Positions 33,819 to 43,015 of a stretch of DNA of 64,000 nt are shown here, one piece after another; position 1 is the first letter of the stretch, and each line of letters begins with the position of its first letter. The translations under genes were made by a program, and so were the position numbers. Origin of the DNA: Aureispira sp963837355 (GTDB taxonomy: Bacteria; Bacteroidota; Bacteroidia; Chitinophagales; Saprospiraceae); NCBI GenBank assembly GCA_963837355.1, contig CAWIMY010000007.1:186001-250000 (forward strand), read 5' to 3'. The notes under the pieces were generated by a model that saw nothing but the letters and a program-made list of their open reading frames with translations, did no database searches and was not told where the DNA came from.

Positions 33819-34598
33819 TTATTCTTCTTCTAAGGTTCGGCGAATATAACGCTCAATAGCCATTGTCATGGACGGCGAATCAGGCGTTGGAGCCTCAATA
33901 TCTAAGGTCAAACCTTTGTCTAGAACAGCTTGCGCCGTTGTTTTTCCGAAAGCAGCAATACGAGTCTTGTTTTGCTTGAATTCTGGAAAGTTATCGTATA
34001 GGGAGTTCAAACTCAACGGACTAAAGAAGACCAAGATGTCATAAAAAACATCTTCTAAGTCAGAAATATCACTACTAGCTGCCAAATACATGGTCGATTC
34101 ATCGTAGTCAAATTCGTTTTCTTTTAGAAACAAAGAGAAATTATGTCCCCCTAAGTTAGAACAAGGCAGCAAGAATTTTTCTTTCTTCTTGTGTTTGATC
34201 AACGAAGGTTTGAGGTCGGCCAAAGTGCGCTTGCCAAAAAAGACTTTGCGTTTGCGGTAGACAATGTGCTTTTGCAAATATAGGGCGACGGCTTCTGACT
34301 TGCAGAAATATTTCAAGTCGGTCGGCACTTTGTAGCGCACTTCATCACAGAGTCTAAAAAAGTGGTCAACGGCGCTTTTGCTCGTTAAGATAATGGCCGT
34401 GTATTCTTCTAAGTTAATCTTCTGTTTTCTAAATTCCTTTGCGGTAACAGGGATAACTTCGGTAAAGGGGCGATAGTCTATGTGTAAACCAAATTTCTCA
34501 ACGAGTTTATCGTAAGGTGCTCGATTGTTCGAGGTGGTCAATTGCGTCACCAAAATGTTCTCCACTTTGTTGAGACGGTCTCGTGTATTTGTTGCCAT
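33819..34598 (-). CDS. hemD: Uroporphyrinogen-III synthase
   Basis: The product has 259 residues. It shows the loose HemD pattern: ILVTQ at the N-terminus, YTAIILTSKSAVDHFF in the first domain, LLPCSNLGGHNFSLFL in the linker-side strand, and YDILVFFSPLSLNSLYDNFP then TRIAAFGKTTAQAVLDKG at the C-terminus. The conserved SPxxxxSL and GKTTAQA segments line the active-site cleft. The enzyme closes hydroxymethylbilane to uroporphyrinogen III, the branch point of haem and cobalamin synthesis. In Bacteroidota it commonly follows a DUF4271 gene, exactly as here (39 bases), and a terminator follows. Confidence 0.93.
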   Translation of the reverse strand: MATNTRDRLNKVENILVTQLTTSNNRAPYDKLVEKFGLHIDYRPFTEVIPVTAKEFRKQKINLEEYTAIILTSKSAVDHFFRLCDEVRYKVPTDLKYFCKSEAVALYLQKHIVYRKRKVFFGKRTLADLKPSLIKHKKKEKFLLPCSNLGGHNFSLFLKENEFDYDESTMYLAASSDISDLEDVFYDILVFFSPLSLNSLYDNFPEFKQNKTRIAAFGKTTAQAVLDKGLTLDIEAPTPDSPSMTMAIERYIRRTLEEE

Positions 34599-34637
34599 TC
34601 AGATCGTTACTTTCTTTCAGAAGTTGTGTCAAAACCT

Positions 34638-35684
34638 CTACAAAACATACAATAGCTTTAGTAAAATTAGGATAGGAGCTATTTCGACGGCACAAAGGTA
34701 AACAATAAAATGGAATTTTCGAAATAAAATTAAACTAGCAGCGGCAGCTAAGCCCTTTAAGGTACGGTATATATAAATTAGTCCTAGCAAAATAACACTG
34801 GCGTAAAAAGCAGTCAATTGGGCACTAGAAGGCACATAAGCTACCAAAAACAGGAGGGGGAGGAGGATAAAACCAAGGGCTTTATTGGTGTTAAAGACCA
34901 CAAAATTATACGTTTCGATTTCTTGTTCACAGGGCAAAATAACCGACAATACTTTAAGTTGTAGATGTTTTAGGACGTAAATACAGGCCACCCCCATAAT
35001 AAACAAGAGCAACATACCGAAGCTGTTGAAAGGGTTGTCGGGTTGTAGAAGGTCAACCGCTAAGAACAAAAATGTTCCCATGCTCGCGACAAATAAGAGG
35101 TAGTTGCTCAGGCTTTCGATTTTGAGAAAGCCCGCTTGTTCGCGCTGTACATTCTTGTTGGCACTGCTACTCAAAAAGGCTTGAAAGGTTAGGCGGACAT
35201 CTTTTGGATAGATTGCCAACAGCATGGCCATAAAAGAGAGCATTCCTAGTAAAAAGAAGATCAACCACTGGGTATGTTGCGTGTCTTTACTGCCTTTACT
35301 AGCAAATAGTTGCGAAATAATTGGCGTTCCTTCCTGCTTGCTTTGGTCTTTGTTGGCGCGCTGGCGGTTTTTGCTGCCTCCTGTGAGGGCAAAAGGATTG
35401 TCCGACTCATCAATATCGAAGATATTATTATTGTAGTACTTGCGCGGTAGCTTGCTTTGTAGTACCTTGAAAGAATTGGGAAAATAAGAACTGCCGCTCG
35501 TGTTAGCAATATCTGTATTGGGCAACAGCTTTGGAGCGGTTGACGTAGAGATACGCGGAAGGGTAGGTTGTGGTTTGGGGACAGGAGGTTGCTGCGCAAA
35601 ACTGGCAGAACTGAAAAATAACCACGTGAGGAGTAGAAGACTCCCTATTTTGTAGCGCAATGCTGAAATTGGAGGAACGGTCAA
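34638..35684 (-). CDS. DUF4271 domain-containing membrane protein
   Basis: The product has 348 residues from a TTG at 35684; no ATG gives a complete signal segment. A signal-like helix ends in SASFAQQ. A proline-rich and polar periplasmic-type region of about 100 residues follows, then about seven hydrophobic segments from about residue 138 on (FFLLGMLSFMAMLLAIYP, LFVASMGTFLFLAVDLL, MLLLFIMGVACIYVL, FILLPLLFLVAYVP). The family is restricted to Bacteroidota and its function is unknown. Its constant association with hemD suggests a link to tetrapyrrole metabolism or simply shared transcription. The gene is divergent from the TPR gene. Confidence 0.88.
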   Translation of the reverse strand: MTVPPISALRYKIGSLLLLTWLFFSSASFAQQPPVPKPQPTLPRISTSTAPKLLPNTDIANTSGSSYFPNSFKVLQSKLPRKYYNNNIFDIDESDNPFALTGGSKNRQRANKDQSKQEGTPIISQLFASKGSKDTQHTQWLIFFLLGMLSFMAMLLAIYPKDVRLTFQAFLSSSANKNVQREQAGFLKIESLSNYLLFVASMGTFLFLAVDLLQPDNPFNSFGMLLLFIMGVACIYVLKHLQLKVLSVILPCEQEIETYNFVVFNTNKALGFILLPLLFLVAYVPSSAQLTAFYASVILLGLIYIYRTLKGLAAAASLILFRKFHFIVYLCAVEIAPILILLKLLYVL

Positions 35685-35813
35685 GAAGGAAAGACGATTT
35701 GTAAAAGTTCTCTAATGTGGTGCTCAAGCTTCAACAAATGTACTAAATTCGAGCTTTATACAACGGCTCCCTTCCATTTTTAAACGTATTTTTAACTACA
35801 ACGCCTTTTTAGC

Positions 35814-37178
35814 ATGACTGAACAAGCGCTTTTGAAAGCTGCCGACACCGATATCCTTACCTATTTAGAAAAATTACCTGCGGATGAAATTGGCCTATAT
35901 ACGCATGCGCTGGCCTTACTTTGGCTAGTGCATCCCGATTCTGACATAAAAGAGGCCGCGCACAAAAAAATAAAACTTTACAGCAGTCCGTCAGAGTTAG
36001 AAGCGATGGAAGAGCACCTCCGTATTTTTCATTCTATCCTTAGCTTTCTGCCTTGGGCTGGCGATTACCGCCTTTTGCAACAGCAAAATTTTGCGATTTT
36101 TGAAGCGCAAAAAGAACGCTATGAACCCCTTATCGTAGAGTCGCCTGTTTTGTTAGAACAGTATTTGGATTTAGGTCGCCGTTTGTACAAGCTCTTTGAT
36201 TTGTTGCCCGAAGCAAAAAGCTGTTTTGAAAGTATTCTGACTTATCATCCAACAGAGGCCGAAGCGTTGTATGCTTTGGGGCGGTTGTTAGAACAGGAAG
36301 AAACTTATACAGAGGCGATTGCGCTGTACGAGCGTTGCATTGCACAAGATTCTAAGCATGTTTATGCCCATTTGCAGCTCGGTATTTTATTGACCGAACA
36401 AGAAGAGGCATACGATAAAGCGATTGAACATTACCAAGTGGTGTTAGAGGTAGAGCCCTTTATGGCGGAAGTACATGTGCGTATGGCTGAAACCCATCGG
36501 TTGTTAGGCGATTTGAGCCGCGCCAAGCAGTTTATTGATATTGCTTTGGACATTAATCCTTACCAAGAAGAAGCACTTAATTTGTTGGGTTACATCCAAT
36601 GGAAAGACGAGCAAGAAATAGAAGCGGCGATGGCTACTTTTGAAAAAGGGGTGGATCATCAAATTCACGGCGATAGCAGTTTGTTACTGACCAGCTTGGG
36701 GCGCTTGCATCAAGAACAACTGGGCGATTTTAACAAAGCGCGCTTGTATTACGAAAAGTCCTTGGCCGTTAATTTAAAACAGCCCGATACCTTTCGGCGC
36801 TTAATGAATTTACTAGAAGAAAGCTATCAGGATTATGGCGCTATGGCGCAATATTATGAGCAGTACCTCGCCCAACCCCAACAAAAACCTTCTATTCATA
36901 CCGACTACGCGGCTTTTTCCATGAAGTACCTCCATGATTATGAGACCGCTCAAGAACAATTGATCAAAGCTTTTGCTTTGGAAGCCGATTACCCCCCTGC
37001 GGTAGCCTTGTCTACACAAGTGAACCAACAGTTGAAAGAGAATGCCGATACCACTAATGGAGCCGACCCAACCAACGACGATGACGATGATTTAGACTTG
37101 GATTTGGATTTGAACGATGATGACGATGATGATGACGACGATGATTTTTCAGGAGGGGGCGCTGCTGGCGACAATTAA
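35814..37178 (+). CDS. Tetratricopeptide repeat protein with poly-aspartate tail
   Basis: The product has 454 residues. Several TPR units cover residues 115-410: LYKLFDLLPEAKSCFESIL, ALYALGRLLEQEETYTEAIAL, LQLGILLTEQEEAYDKAIEHY, VRMAETHRLLGDLSRAKQFI, and a variant set ending ALSTQVNQQLKEN. Such helical scaffolds mediate protein-protein contacts. The last 40 residues are unusual: alternating DLDLDL followed by a run of about 10 aspartates, then FSGGGAAGDN. No signal peptide is seen, so it is probably cytoplasmic. The PagL-like gene starts 7 bases after its stop, so they are co-transcribed. Confidence 0.88.
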   Translation: MTEQALLKAADTDILTYLEKLPADEIGLYTHALALLWLVHPDSDIKEAAHKKIKLYSSPSELEAMEEHLRIFHSILSFLPWAGDYRLLQQQNFAIFEAQKERYEPLIVESPVLLEQYLDLGRRLYKLFDLLPEAKSCFESILTYHPTEAEALYALGRLLEQEETYTEAIALYERCIAQDSKHVYAHLQLGILLTEQEEAYDKAIEHYQVVLEVEPFMAEVHVRMAETHRLLGDLSRAKQFIDIALDINPYQEEALNLLGYIQWKDEQEIEAAMATFEKGVDHQIHGDSSLLLTSLGRLHQEQLGDFNKARLYYEKSLAVNLKQPDTFRRLMNLLEESYQDYGAMAQYYEQYLAQPQQKPSIHTDYAAFSMKYLHDYETAQEQLIKAFALEADYPPAVALSTQVNQQLKENADTTNGADPTNDDDDDLDLDLDLNDDDDDDDDDDFSGGGAAGDN

Positions 37179-37185
37179 GCGAAGC

Positions 37186-38295
37186 ATGAGAACGCGCCTT
37201 TTTATCAGTTGCCTTTTTTGGGGAATAACGCTTGGCTTGCAGGCGCAATCGACGGGCATCGCCCTTAACTATCAAGGGGGATACAACGTCCCCATTCATC
37301 CGCGTTATCCCAATACCCAACGGCCTACCCACAGTTTTGAGTTCGCTGTTCTACATGAAGCTAAGCGCGACCGCCTTTGGGCTATTCTACACCACCGCCC
37401 CCAAATTGCTTATTTGCTAGGGGTTCAAACACTGGGAAATGAGGCGGTATTAGGACAGGCTATTTATGCCATACCAAGTCTTAATTTTAGACTTTTTCAA
37501 AGAAAACGCTGGCAAGGACAGTTGCGGGTTGGTTGGGGCTTGGCTTATGCCACGCGTTCTTTTCACAGTCGATTTAATCCGACAAATATTGTGCTCGGAG
37601 CGCGCTGGAATGCGTGTGCTACTGTTCGATTCTTATTGCGTTATCGCGTGGCTTCGGCTTGGCACTTGGTACTTGGACTAGGGGCGAGCCATTATTCTAA
37701 CGGCGGCTTTGTATCGCCCAATTTGGGCATTAATATTCCTGCGTTGCAAGTAGGTGTACAGTACGAATGGGGGCATTCTATTGCTCCAAGCGACAGCCTG
37801 CGCCGCCAAGTACTGGCCGCGTTGCCCCCTTTTTCTAAACAAATTCGACCGTATTTGCGCCTAGCATTAGGCATGACGGAAACGGCCGCAACTCGGGGTG
37901 TCAAGTATCCTATTTATGGGGTGTCGGTGGGCGTGTCGCGCTTGTTGGCTCGGACGAGCAAGTTGCGTTTGGCGGTCGATTATTTATACAATACGGCTTA
38001 CAGTGCCTTTGATCGGCACAAAGGAAGAATTCCTAAGCACTGGGATTATGCGCGGCTGAGTGTGTTGGCAGGGCATGAGTTGTTGTTTGGGCATTGGGGA
38101 TTGCAGAGTAGTTTGGGCATTTATCTCAATACCCACCGCTACCAACGCAGCCTATTGACGGCCGAATTGGGGTTTAATTTTTATAGCCGCAATTATTTGA
38201 AACAACAAGGACAGCAGGTCTGGCTGGGTTGCCATTTGCGGACATATGGCGGCGAGGCAGAGTTTGTACAAGTGGTGTTAGGGTTTCAGTGGTAA
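37186..38295 (+). CDS. Acyloxyacyl hydrolase / PagL-like outer membrane protein
   Basis: The product has 369 residues from the ATG at 37186; a frame opening at 37117 lies inside the TPR gene and is not used. A signal peptide ends at LGLQAQ. The family core includes WGLAYATRSFH, LGARWNACATVRF and LVLGLGASHYSNGGF, with the HYSNG motif that contains the catalytic histidine and serine of PagL-type lipid A 3-O-deacylases. A second domain of similar barrel-like strands follows to the C-terminus (VSVGVSRLLAR, LQSSLGIYLN). The likely role is trimming or binding of lipid A at the outer membrane; activity on this organism's lipid A is inference. Confidence 0.85.
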   Translation: MRTRLFISCLFWGITLGLQAQSTGIALNYQGGYNVPIHPRYPNTQRPTHSFEFAVLHEAKRDRLWAILHHRPQIAYLLGVQTLGNEAVLGQAIYAIPSLNFRLFQRKRWQGQLRVGWGLAYATRSFHSRFNPTNIVLGARWNACATVRFLLRYRVASAWHLVLGLGASHYSNGGFVSPNLGINIPALQVGVQYEWGHSIAPSDSLRRQVLAALPPFSKQIRPYLRLALGMTETAATRGVKYPIYGVSVGVSRLLARTSKLRLAVDYLYNTAYSAFDRHKGRIPKHWDYARLSVLAGHELLFGHWGLQSSLGIYLNTHRYQRSLLTAELGFNFYSRNYLKQQGQQVWLGCHLRTYGGEAEFVQVVLGFQW

Positions 38296-38414
38296 GGGGG
38301 ATTTACACCAATGACCTCGATCTTGCCTTCCTAGAAATAAGGTAAAAAACCAACCCATTAGACGCATCTCCACAATAAATTCCTATAAAATCCATCCTTT
38401 CCCTTACAAATCCT

Positions 38415-38422
38415 TATTTTTG
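38415..38422 (+). promoter_or_regulatory. Bacteroidota-type -7 box upstream of map
   Basis: TATTTTTG fits the TAnnTTTG consensus. It lies 50 bases before the methionine aminopeptidase ATG, giving a leader of about 40 bases. A -33 element is not clear. Confidence 0.5.
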
Positions 38423-38471
38423 CGTTTGCCTTATCTAAAAGAGAAGGTTAGAACCACTAAAAAACATAAGA

Positions 38472-39272
38472 ATGGGTAGTAAGTCGATCATTTACAAAAC
38501 ACGAGAAGAAATAGAATTGATGCGCCAAAGCGCGTTATTGGTTTCCAAAACCTTGGGCTTAATGGCCGAGCATATGGAGCCTGGAGTAACAGGTTTGGAG
38601 TTGGACAAACTCGCTGAGGCATTCATTCGAGATCATGGTGGCGAACCTGGATTTTTGGGCATGTACGACTATCCTCATACCATTATGGTGAGCATCAACG
38701 AAGCAGTAGTACATGGAATGCCAAGCGAGCGCGCGATTCAAGACGGCGATGTGGTATCCATTGATTGCGGGGTGTTTATGAATGGTTTTTTTGGCGACCA
38801 CGCATATACTTTTGCTGTAGGAAATGTTGACCCTAAAGTGAAGAAAATGCTGGAGGTGACCTTAGAAAGTTTGTACTTGGGTGTAGAGCAATGCCGTACG
38901 GGCAACCGTGTGGGCGATATTGGCTTTGCGATTCAAAACCACACCGAACAGCATGGCTATGGGGTTGTTAAAGAATTGGTGGGGCACGGCTTGGGCCGCG
39001 ATTTGCACGAAGAACCCCAAGTACCTAATTTTGGTCGCCGAGGCCGAGGCAAAATGTTGAAGGACGGAATGGTCATTGCCATTGAACCCATGATTAATCT
39101 AGGAACAGCCAAAGTAAAACAGTTATCTGACGGCTGGACAATTGTTACTAGAGACGGCAAAGCTTCTGCCCACTTTGAACACGATGTCGCCATTATCGAC
39201 GGCAAACCCGAATTGCTCTCTACCTTTGATTATGTCAAAGAAGCCCTCGCTAAAAAAGGAATTTCGGCGTAA
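38472..39272 (+). CDS. map: Methionine aminopeptidase, type I
   Basis: The product has 266 residues. All catalytic residues of the type I enzyme are in place: His81 (VVHGMP), metal ligands Asp98 and Asp109, His172 (GHGLGRDLHEEP), Glu205 (AIEPMI) and Glu236. It removes the initiator methionine from nascent proteins in the cytoplasm using a dinuclear metal centre. There is no N-terminal zinc-finger or SEC-C extension. It is transcribed alone, with its own promoter-like box upstream and a hairpin terminator downstream. Confidence 0.97.
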   Translation: MGSKSIIYKTREEIELMRQSALLVSKTLGLMAEHMEPGVTGLELDKLAEAFIRDHGGEPGFLGMYDYPHTIMVSINEAVVHGMPSERAIQDGDVVSIDCGVFMNGFFGDHAYTFAVGNVDPKVKKMLEVTLESLYLGVEQCRTGNRVGDIGFAIQNHTEQHGYGVVKELVGHGLGRDLHEEPQVPNFGRRGRGKMLKDGMVIAIEPMINLGTAKVKQLSDGWTIVTRDGKASAHFEHDVAIIDGKPELLSTFDYVKEALAKKGISA

Positions 39273-39296
39273 CAATACGCCTCCAAAAATAAACAC

Positions 39297-39331
39297 TGGT
39301 CTTTACTTCAAGGAGTAGAGGCCATTTTTTA
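39297..39331 (+). terminator. Intrinsic terminator after map
   Basis: A 12-bp stem with three G-U pairs (39297-39308 with 39313-39324, loop CAAG) is followed by six T residues. It lies about 25 bases after the map stop. Confidence 0.75.
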
Positions 39332-39369
39332 TTTGTTTATACAATGCTAACCTCTAATACACACCAATT

Positions 39370-39723
39370 ATGAAAAAAGCCTATTATTTGAGTACGTGTT
39401 CGACTTGTAAACGAATTTTATCAGAAATTGACACGCATGAAATGACACTGCAAGATGTCAAAAAAGATCCCTTAACGATCGCAGAAGTAGAGGAATTAGC
39501 CACGCTAGCAGGCTCTTACGAAGCACTTCTCAATAGAAGAGCTACGAAGTACAAGGAACAAGGTTTAAAGGACAAGACGTTGACGGAGCAAGAATATAAG
39601 GCGCTGTTGTTATCGCATTATACCTTTTTGAAACGGCCTGTGTTTGTTTTGGAGCAAACTATTTTTGTGGGCAATGCGAAGAGAACTGTAGAAGCCCTGA
39701 AAACGCACCTTGCAAAGGGTTAG
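39370..39723 (+). CDS. ArsC/Spx/YffB family thioredoxin-fold protein
   Basis: The product has 117 residues. The N-terminal YYLSTCSTCKRIL motif places a CxxC-type pair in the thioredoxin-fold active-site position, and the conserved basic residue and the LKRPVFV segment near the C-terminus match the ArsC/Spx superfamily. Arsenate reductase activity is possible but not shown: no arsenic transporter or ArsR regulator is nearby, and Bacteroidota carry housekeeping ArsC-like proteins of unknown role. It starts from an ATG after the map terminator. Confidence 0.85.
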   Translation: MKKAYYLSTCSTCKRILSEIDTHEMTLQDVKKDPLTIAEVEELATLAGSYEALLNRRATKYKEQGLKDKTLTEQEYKALLLSHYTFLKRPVFVLEQTIFVGNAKRTVEALKTHLAKG

Positions 39724-39937
39724 ACAAGTGCCGTTAGAATAGAATTTTTAATAAAAAGCAACTTGTTGCGTCTACTTTTTACAACGTCTCGGGCAATAGG
39801 CACGTTTATAGAAGCGCTTCCCCTTTAAAATTATACAAAAGCGCGGCGAACAATTCTCCCGCACTAGGCATTTTAGTATATTGGCTACTTAAGCAAGGGC
39901 ATGAAGTCGTTGCTGTTGTTAAACTTATTTCCCCACT

Positions 39938-41539
39938 TTGAAGAAGATTGATCAACTCATTATTCGCAGTTTTGTTCCGCCGCTCCTGATTTGGACGTTG
40001 GTGGCGATGTTTATTTTCAATATGCAGTTTCTATGGAAGTATATTGACGATATTATTGGGAAGGGGGTGGATGTATCTATCATTCTCGAACTGCTTTTTT
40101 ACCAGTCGTTGGCGATGATTCCGAGGGCAATGGTCTTTGGGGTGCTGATTGCCTCTGTGATGACGATGGGGAATTTGGCGGAGCATTATGAGTTGGCGAC
40201 GATGAAATCGGCGGGTTTGTCGCTTTTTCGAGTCATGTTGCCGTTGATCTTTTTTGCCGTGCTGCTGTCGGGAATTTCTTTCCTGTTTTCCGATCGTTTG
40301 ATACCAATTACCGCCCTCAAATTCAAATCCACCCTACACGATATTCGCAATCAAAAACCTGCCCTTTCGTTTAAAGAAGGCCAGTTTAACGATGATTTTC
40401 AGAAGGTATCTATTTTTGTAGAAAAAAAAGCGGCGAGCGGCAAGGTGTTGCAGGGTGTTAAAATCTATGACCATACCACCACCACAGGGTACAAAGGCCA
40501 AACCAATGCGTTGTCGGGAAGTTTGTATTATACCAAGGACACCACCGAAACCACCATTCAAATTCCTATGCGTCAAAGTGAGCAGGATACGGTGGTCATG
40601 CGGGACACGAGTGTAAAACGCAGTTACTTGGTAGTGAAATTGGAAGATGGTACCCGCTACGAAGAGCTAGACCCAGAAGCGGATCACCCTACGGCGTACC
40701 CACACATCGAAATGAATTTTGACTCCTATACGACGCTGTTTGATATGAGTGAATTTGAGTTTAATCAAACCGACAAAGACTTATTTAAAGGGCACTACAG
40801 TCTCCTGACGACTAGGCAACTGCTGCGGGCGATTGATTCGCTGTACAAAAGACGGCAGGAGCGGTACGCGCTGTTGAAACGCAATGTAGACGGCATGTTC
40901 CATTTTCGCCGTGAGGGCTTGACGTTAGAAGAAAAAGATACGTTGCCCGATGCCTCCGCTCGACATGTAAAAGCGTATTATCCGCCACCCGTGAACAATG
41001 CCCCAAAGATTTTACTTGATCCCAAGGTGAAAAATTTCTACGAAAAGATTCCTGCGGCAAAGAAACAATACATCTATCAGCGTGCTGTTGGTTTTTGTCA
41101 GAATGTCAAAGGGCAAGCTTCGGGGCTAAAAACTTATTTAAAGACCAATCGCCGTATGCACGCCGAGCATGAAAACGAAGTCCACCAGAAGCTTTCGTAT
41201 GCCTTAGCTTGCTTGTTGTTTCTCTTCATTGGGGCACCAATGGGAGCGATTATTAGAAAAGGGGGCTTTGGATGGCCTATCTTGGTTGCCTTGAGCTTTT
41301 TTATGACCTTTTTTGTACTATATTTGGTGGGCGAGCGGTTGGCCAAAAGTGCGTCTATCACGGTTTGGATTGGCTCTTGGTTGCCCAACTTGGTCTTGGC
41401 TCCGTTTGGCATCCTATTTACGTACATGGCCTTGTATGATGCCCGTATTGTAAGCCTAGACAAACTAAAGCGCTTGATAGGAAAGATTAAAGCCTTCTTT
41501 TCAAAAGAAAAAAACGCGCTTCAAAAGCGAGAGCAATAA
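39938..41539 (+). CDS. LptF/LptG family lipopolysaccharide export permease
   Basis: The product has 533 residues from a TTG at 39938; the start MKKIDQLIIRSFVPPLLIW aligns with the usual beginning of the family, and no ATG is available. Three N-terminal membrane segments (LIWTLVAMFIFNMQFLWKYI first, whose FLWKYIDD is a family hallmark) and three C-terminal segments (LACLLFLFIGAPMGAIIRKGG, then two more) flank a periplasmic jelly-roll part. With LptB and LptC this YjgP/YjgQ protein extracts lipopolysaccharide from the inner membrane. The periplasmic part is longer than in E. coli, as is normal for Bacteroidota. It is followed after 5 bases by the PAP2 gene. Confidence 0.93.
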   Translation: MKKIDQLIIRSFVPPLLIWTLVAMFIFNMQFLWKYIDDIIGKGVDVSIILELLFYQSLAMIPRAMVFGVLIASVMTMGNLAEHYELATMKSAGLSLFRVMLPLIFFAVLLSGISFLFSDRLIPITALKFKSTLHDIRNQKPALSFKEGQFNDDFQKVSIFVEKKAASGKVLQGVKIYDHTTTTGYKGQTNALSGSLYYTKDTTETTIQIPMRQSEQDTVVMRDTSVKRSYLVVKLEDGTRYEELDPEADHPTAYPHIEMNFDSYTTLFDMSEFEFNQTDKDLFKGHYSLLTTRQLLRAIDSLYKRRQERYALLKRNVDGMFHFRREGLTLEEKDTLPDASARHVKAYYPPPVNNAPKILLDPKVKNFYEKIPAAKKQYIYQRAVGFCQNVKGQASGLKTYLKTNRRMHAEHENEVHQKLSYALACLLFLFIGAPMGAIIRKGGFGWPILVALSFFMTFFVLYLVGERLAKSASITVWIGSWLPNLVLAPFGILFTYMALYDARIVSLDKLKRLIGKIKAFFSKEKNALQKREQ

Positions 41540-41544
41540 ACGAC

Positions 41545-42279
41545 ATGAAAAAACAGGAAAATACGGCAACGGCGTTGACGAGAGAGAACCGTTATTTGCA
41601 AGCGAAGATTGATGAGTTTGTAGGAGAGAACCGATTGTATATCGGTGTTTTTTTATTGCTTTGGGGCATGGCTTGCTACCTCTTATTTGGTGTAGTCAAT
41701 AAAGGCGACGTTATTCTGTTTTTTGCAGAGCATCGAACGCCTGCACTCAACAGCTTTTTCTTGTTTTGTACTTACATTGGAGAGGGCTATGTTTATTTAA
41801 TCGCAACCATTGTCTTGCTGTTTGTGGGCTATTCTAGAAGCCTAGCAATTTCTATCAATGCGATCTTAGTGTTGTTGATTAGCCAAGGGCTAAAAACCTT
41901 CTTTAAACACGAGCGCCCCACGCGTTATTTTGATAATTTGCGTGGGGAGCCCGATTTGCCGAACTACATTCCTAATGTAGAGTTGTTGGATGGCTGGGAA
42001 ACAAGCTTTCCATCTGGCCATACGACTTCCGCCTTTGCCTTCTATACGCTTGTTGCCTTTTTTGTGCCCAATAAATGGGCAAAATTGTTTTGTTTGTTCT
42101 TGGCTACGCTAGTTGGTTTGTCCCGTATTTACTTGGTACAGCATTTTCTGAAGGATGTAACAACAGGAATGCTCACTGGCTTTTTGATTGCCTTAGTAGT
42201 TTATTGGGGACATGAAATGCTATCGCCTACGTTCACTAGTAGAAGATTGCGCTGGCGCAAAGGGAAGGAACAAATCTAG
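41545..42279 (+). CDS. PAP2 superfamily phosphatase
   Basis: The product has 244 residues and about six membrane segments. The three phosphatase motifs are visible: KTFFKHERP (KxxxxxxRP), PSGHT, and SRIYLVQHFLKD (SRxxxxxHxxxD). Members dephosphorylate lipid phosphates such as phosphatidate or undecaprenyl diphosphate, or lipid A. Position 5 bases after the Lpt-type permease suggests a role in envelope lipids; this is inference. The first 40 residues form a soluble charged extension. Confidence 0.92.
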   Translation: MKKQENTATALTRENRYLQAKIDEFVGENRLYIGVFLLLWGMACYLLFGVVNKGDVILFFAEHRTPALNSFFLFCTYIGEGYVYLIATIVLLFVGYSRSLAISINAILVLLISQGLKTFFKHERPTRYFDNLRGEPDLPNYIPNVELLDGWETSFPSGHTTSAFAFYTLVAFFVPNKWAKLFCLFLATLVGLSRIYLVQHFLKDVTTGMLTGFLIALVVYWGHEMLSPTFTSRRLRWRKGKEQI

Positions 42280-42926
42280 CTCTTCTAAGAGCATAGAGAA
42301 CGGCAGAAAATAAAAATAGCTAACATAATAAAGGGGTTTTAATAGTACGATCTTAGAATAACAAAGACAGAGCGTCCGTTGCTGGGAAAGCAACCGCTGC
42401 CTCATTAATTGGCTATTGGGAACTAAGATCCTAATATTGATGAACTAAATAGAGGATTGGTTAAGTTGTCTGCTCTTTATAAAAAGGGCAACAACTAAAA
42501 CTCTATTCTTTATAACAGTAGAACAGGGGGGGTTGTTCCTAGTAGGTTAGGAGTTTTGCTTCTTACTCTTGAAGAAACGCTGGTAATTCTCGGAAAGCAT
42601 AGTAATATAAATAGCAAACATTGGGACGTGGAATGACTACGTGAAGAAATTGAATTACTTAATGGGTGGGTGGGTTTCGCTTTCTTTGACGCTAAGATAC
42701 GGAAAGAACAAGCATCGAAATCGGACATTTAAGCGTTCATATCGGCCATTTACCTGTTTTTGACGGAAAAATGGGGTCAATCGCCGAAAAAAATGGCTTT
42801 TGCTGTAACTTTTTTTCTTAGAACTGTCACTACAATAAAGGTATTGACATCTTTTATTTCTTCTGCTAGATTGTTGCGTTTTTAGTCCCGCTAAAAAAAA
42901 CTAAAAAAAAAATTCTTTTCTACTAC
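42280..42926. other. Gene-free interval between two converging genes
   Basis: No convincing gene is visible. A minus-strand frame of 72 codons (42510-42728) is serine-rich, lacks any recognisable motif and is probably chance. A set of regularly spaced CGG-containing repeats occupies 42698-42803 and is listed separately. A small A/T-rich hairpin is at 42879-42897. Confidence 0.5.
42698..42803. repeat. Five degenerate repeats phased at 21-22 bp
   Basis: CGG or CCG cores occur at 42700, 42722, 42743, 42764 and 42784. The two best copies are ATCGGACATTTA (42720-42731) and ATCGGCCATTTA (42741-42752), starting exactly 21 bp apart. The two to their right share an (A)n-TGG tail. Spacing of two helical turns is typical of direct-repeat sites for LytTR-type response regulators. 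No gene start lies close by on either strand, so any regulatory role is uncertain. Confidence 0.45.
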
Positions 42927-42963
42927 AAAAGCCCGCCCCTCTATTGTAGAGGGGCAGGCTTTT
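42927..42963 (-). terminator. Intrinsic terminator of the SPFH gene
   Basis: A 15-bp stem with one mismatch (42927-42942 with 42948-42963, loop of 5) lies about 50 bases past the SPFH stop. Its A-rich left side gives a U tract on the minus strand. It could also stop plus-strand transcripts from the PAP2 gene. Confidence 0.85.
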
Positions 42964-43015
42964 CGGTAAGAGGGAAGTAGGTGGATCTTAGAAAAAATCG
43001 GCTACTACACCGTAT

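Noticed and set aside
39737..39941. Open frame upstream of the LptF/LptG gene whose TGA overlaps the TTG start
   Set aside because: No ATG, GTG or TTG start in frame and no recognised motif; the overlap alone is not enough support.
42510..42728. 72-codon minus-strand ORF in the gene-free interval
   Set aside because: Serine-rich low-information sequence with no homology signal that I recognise.
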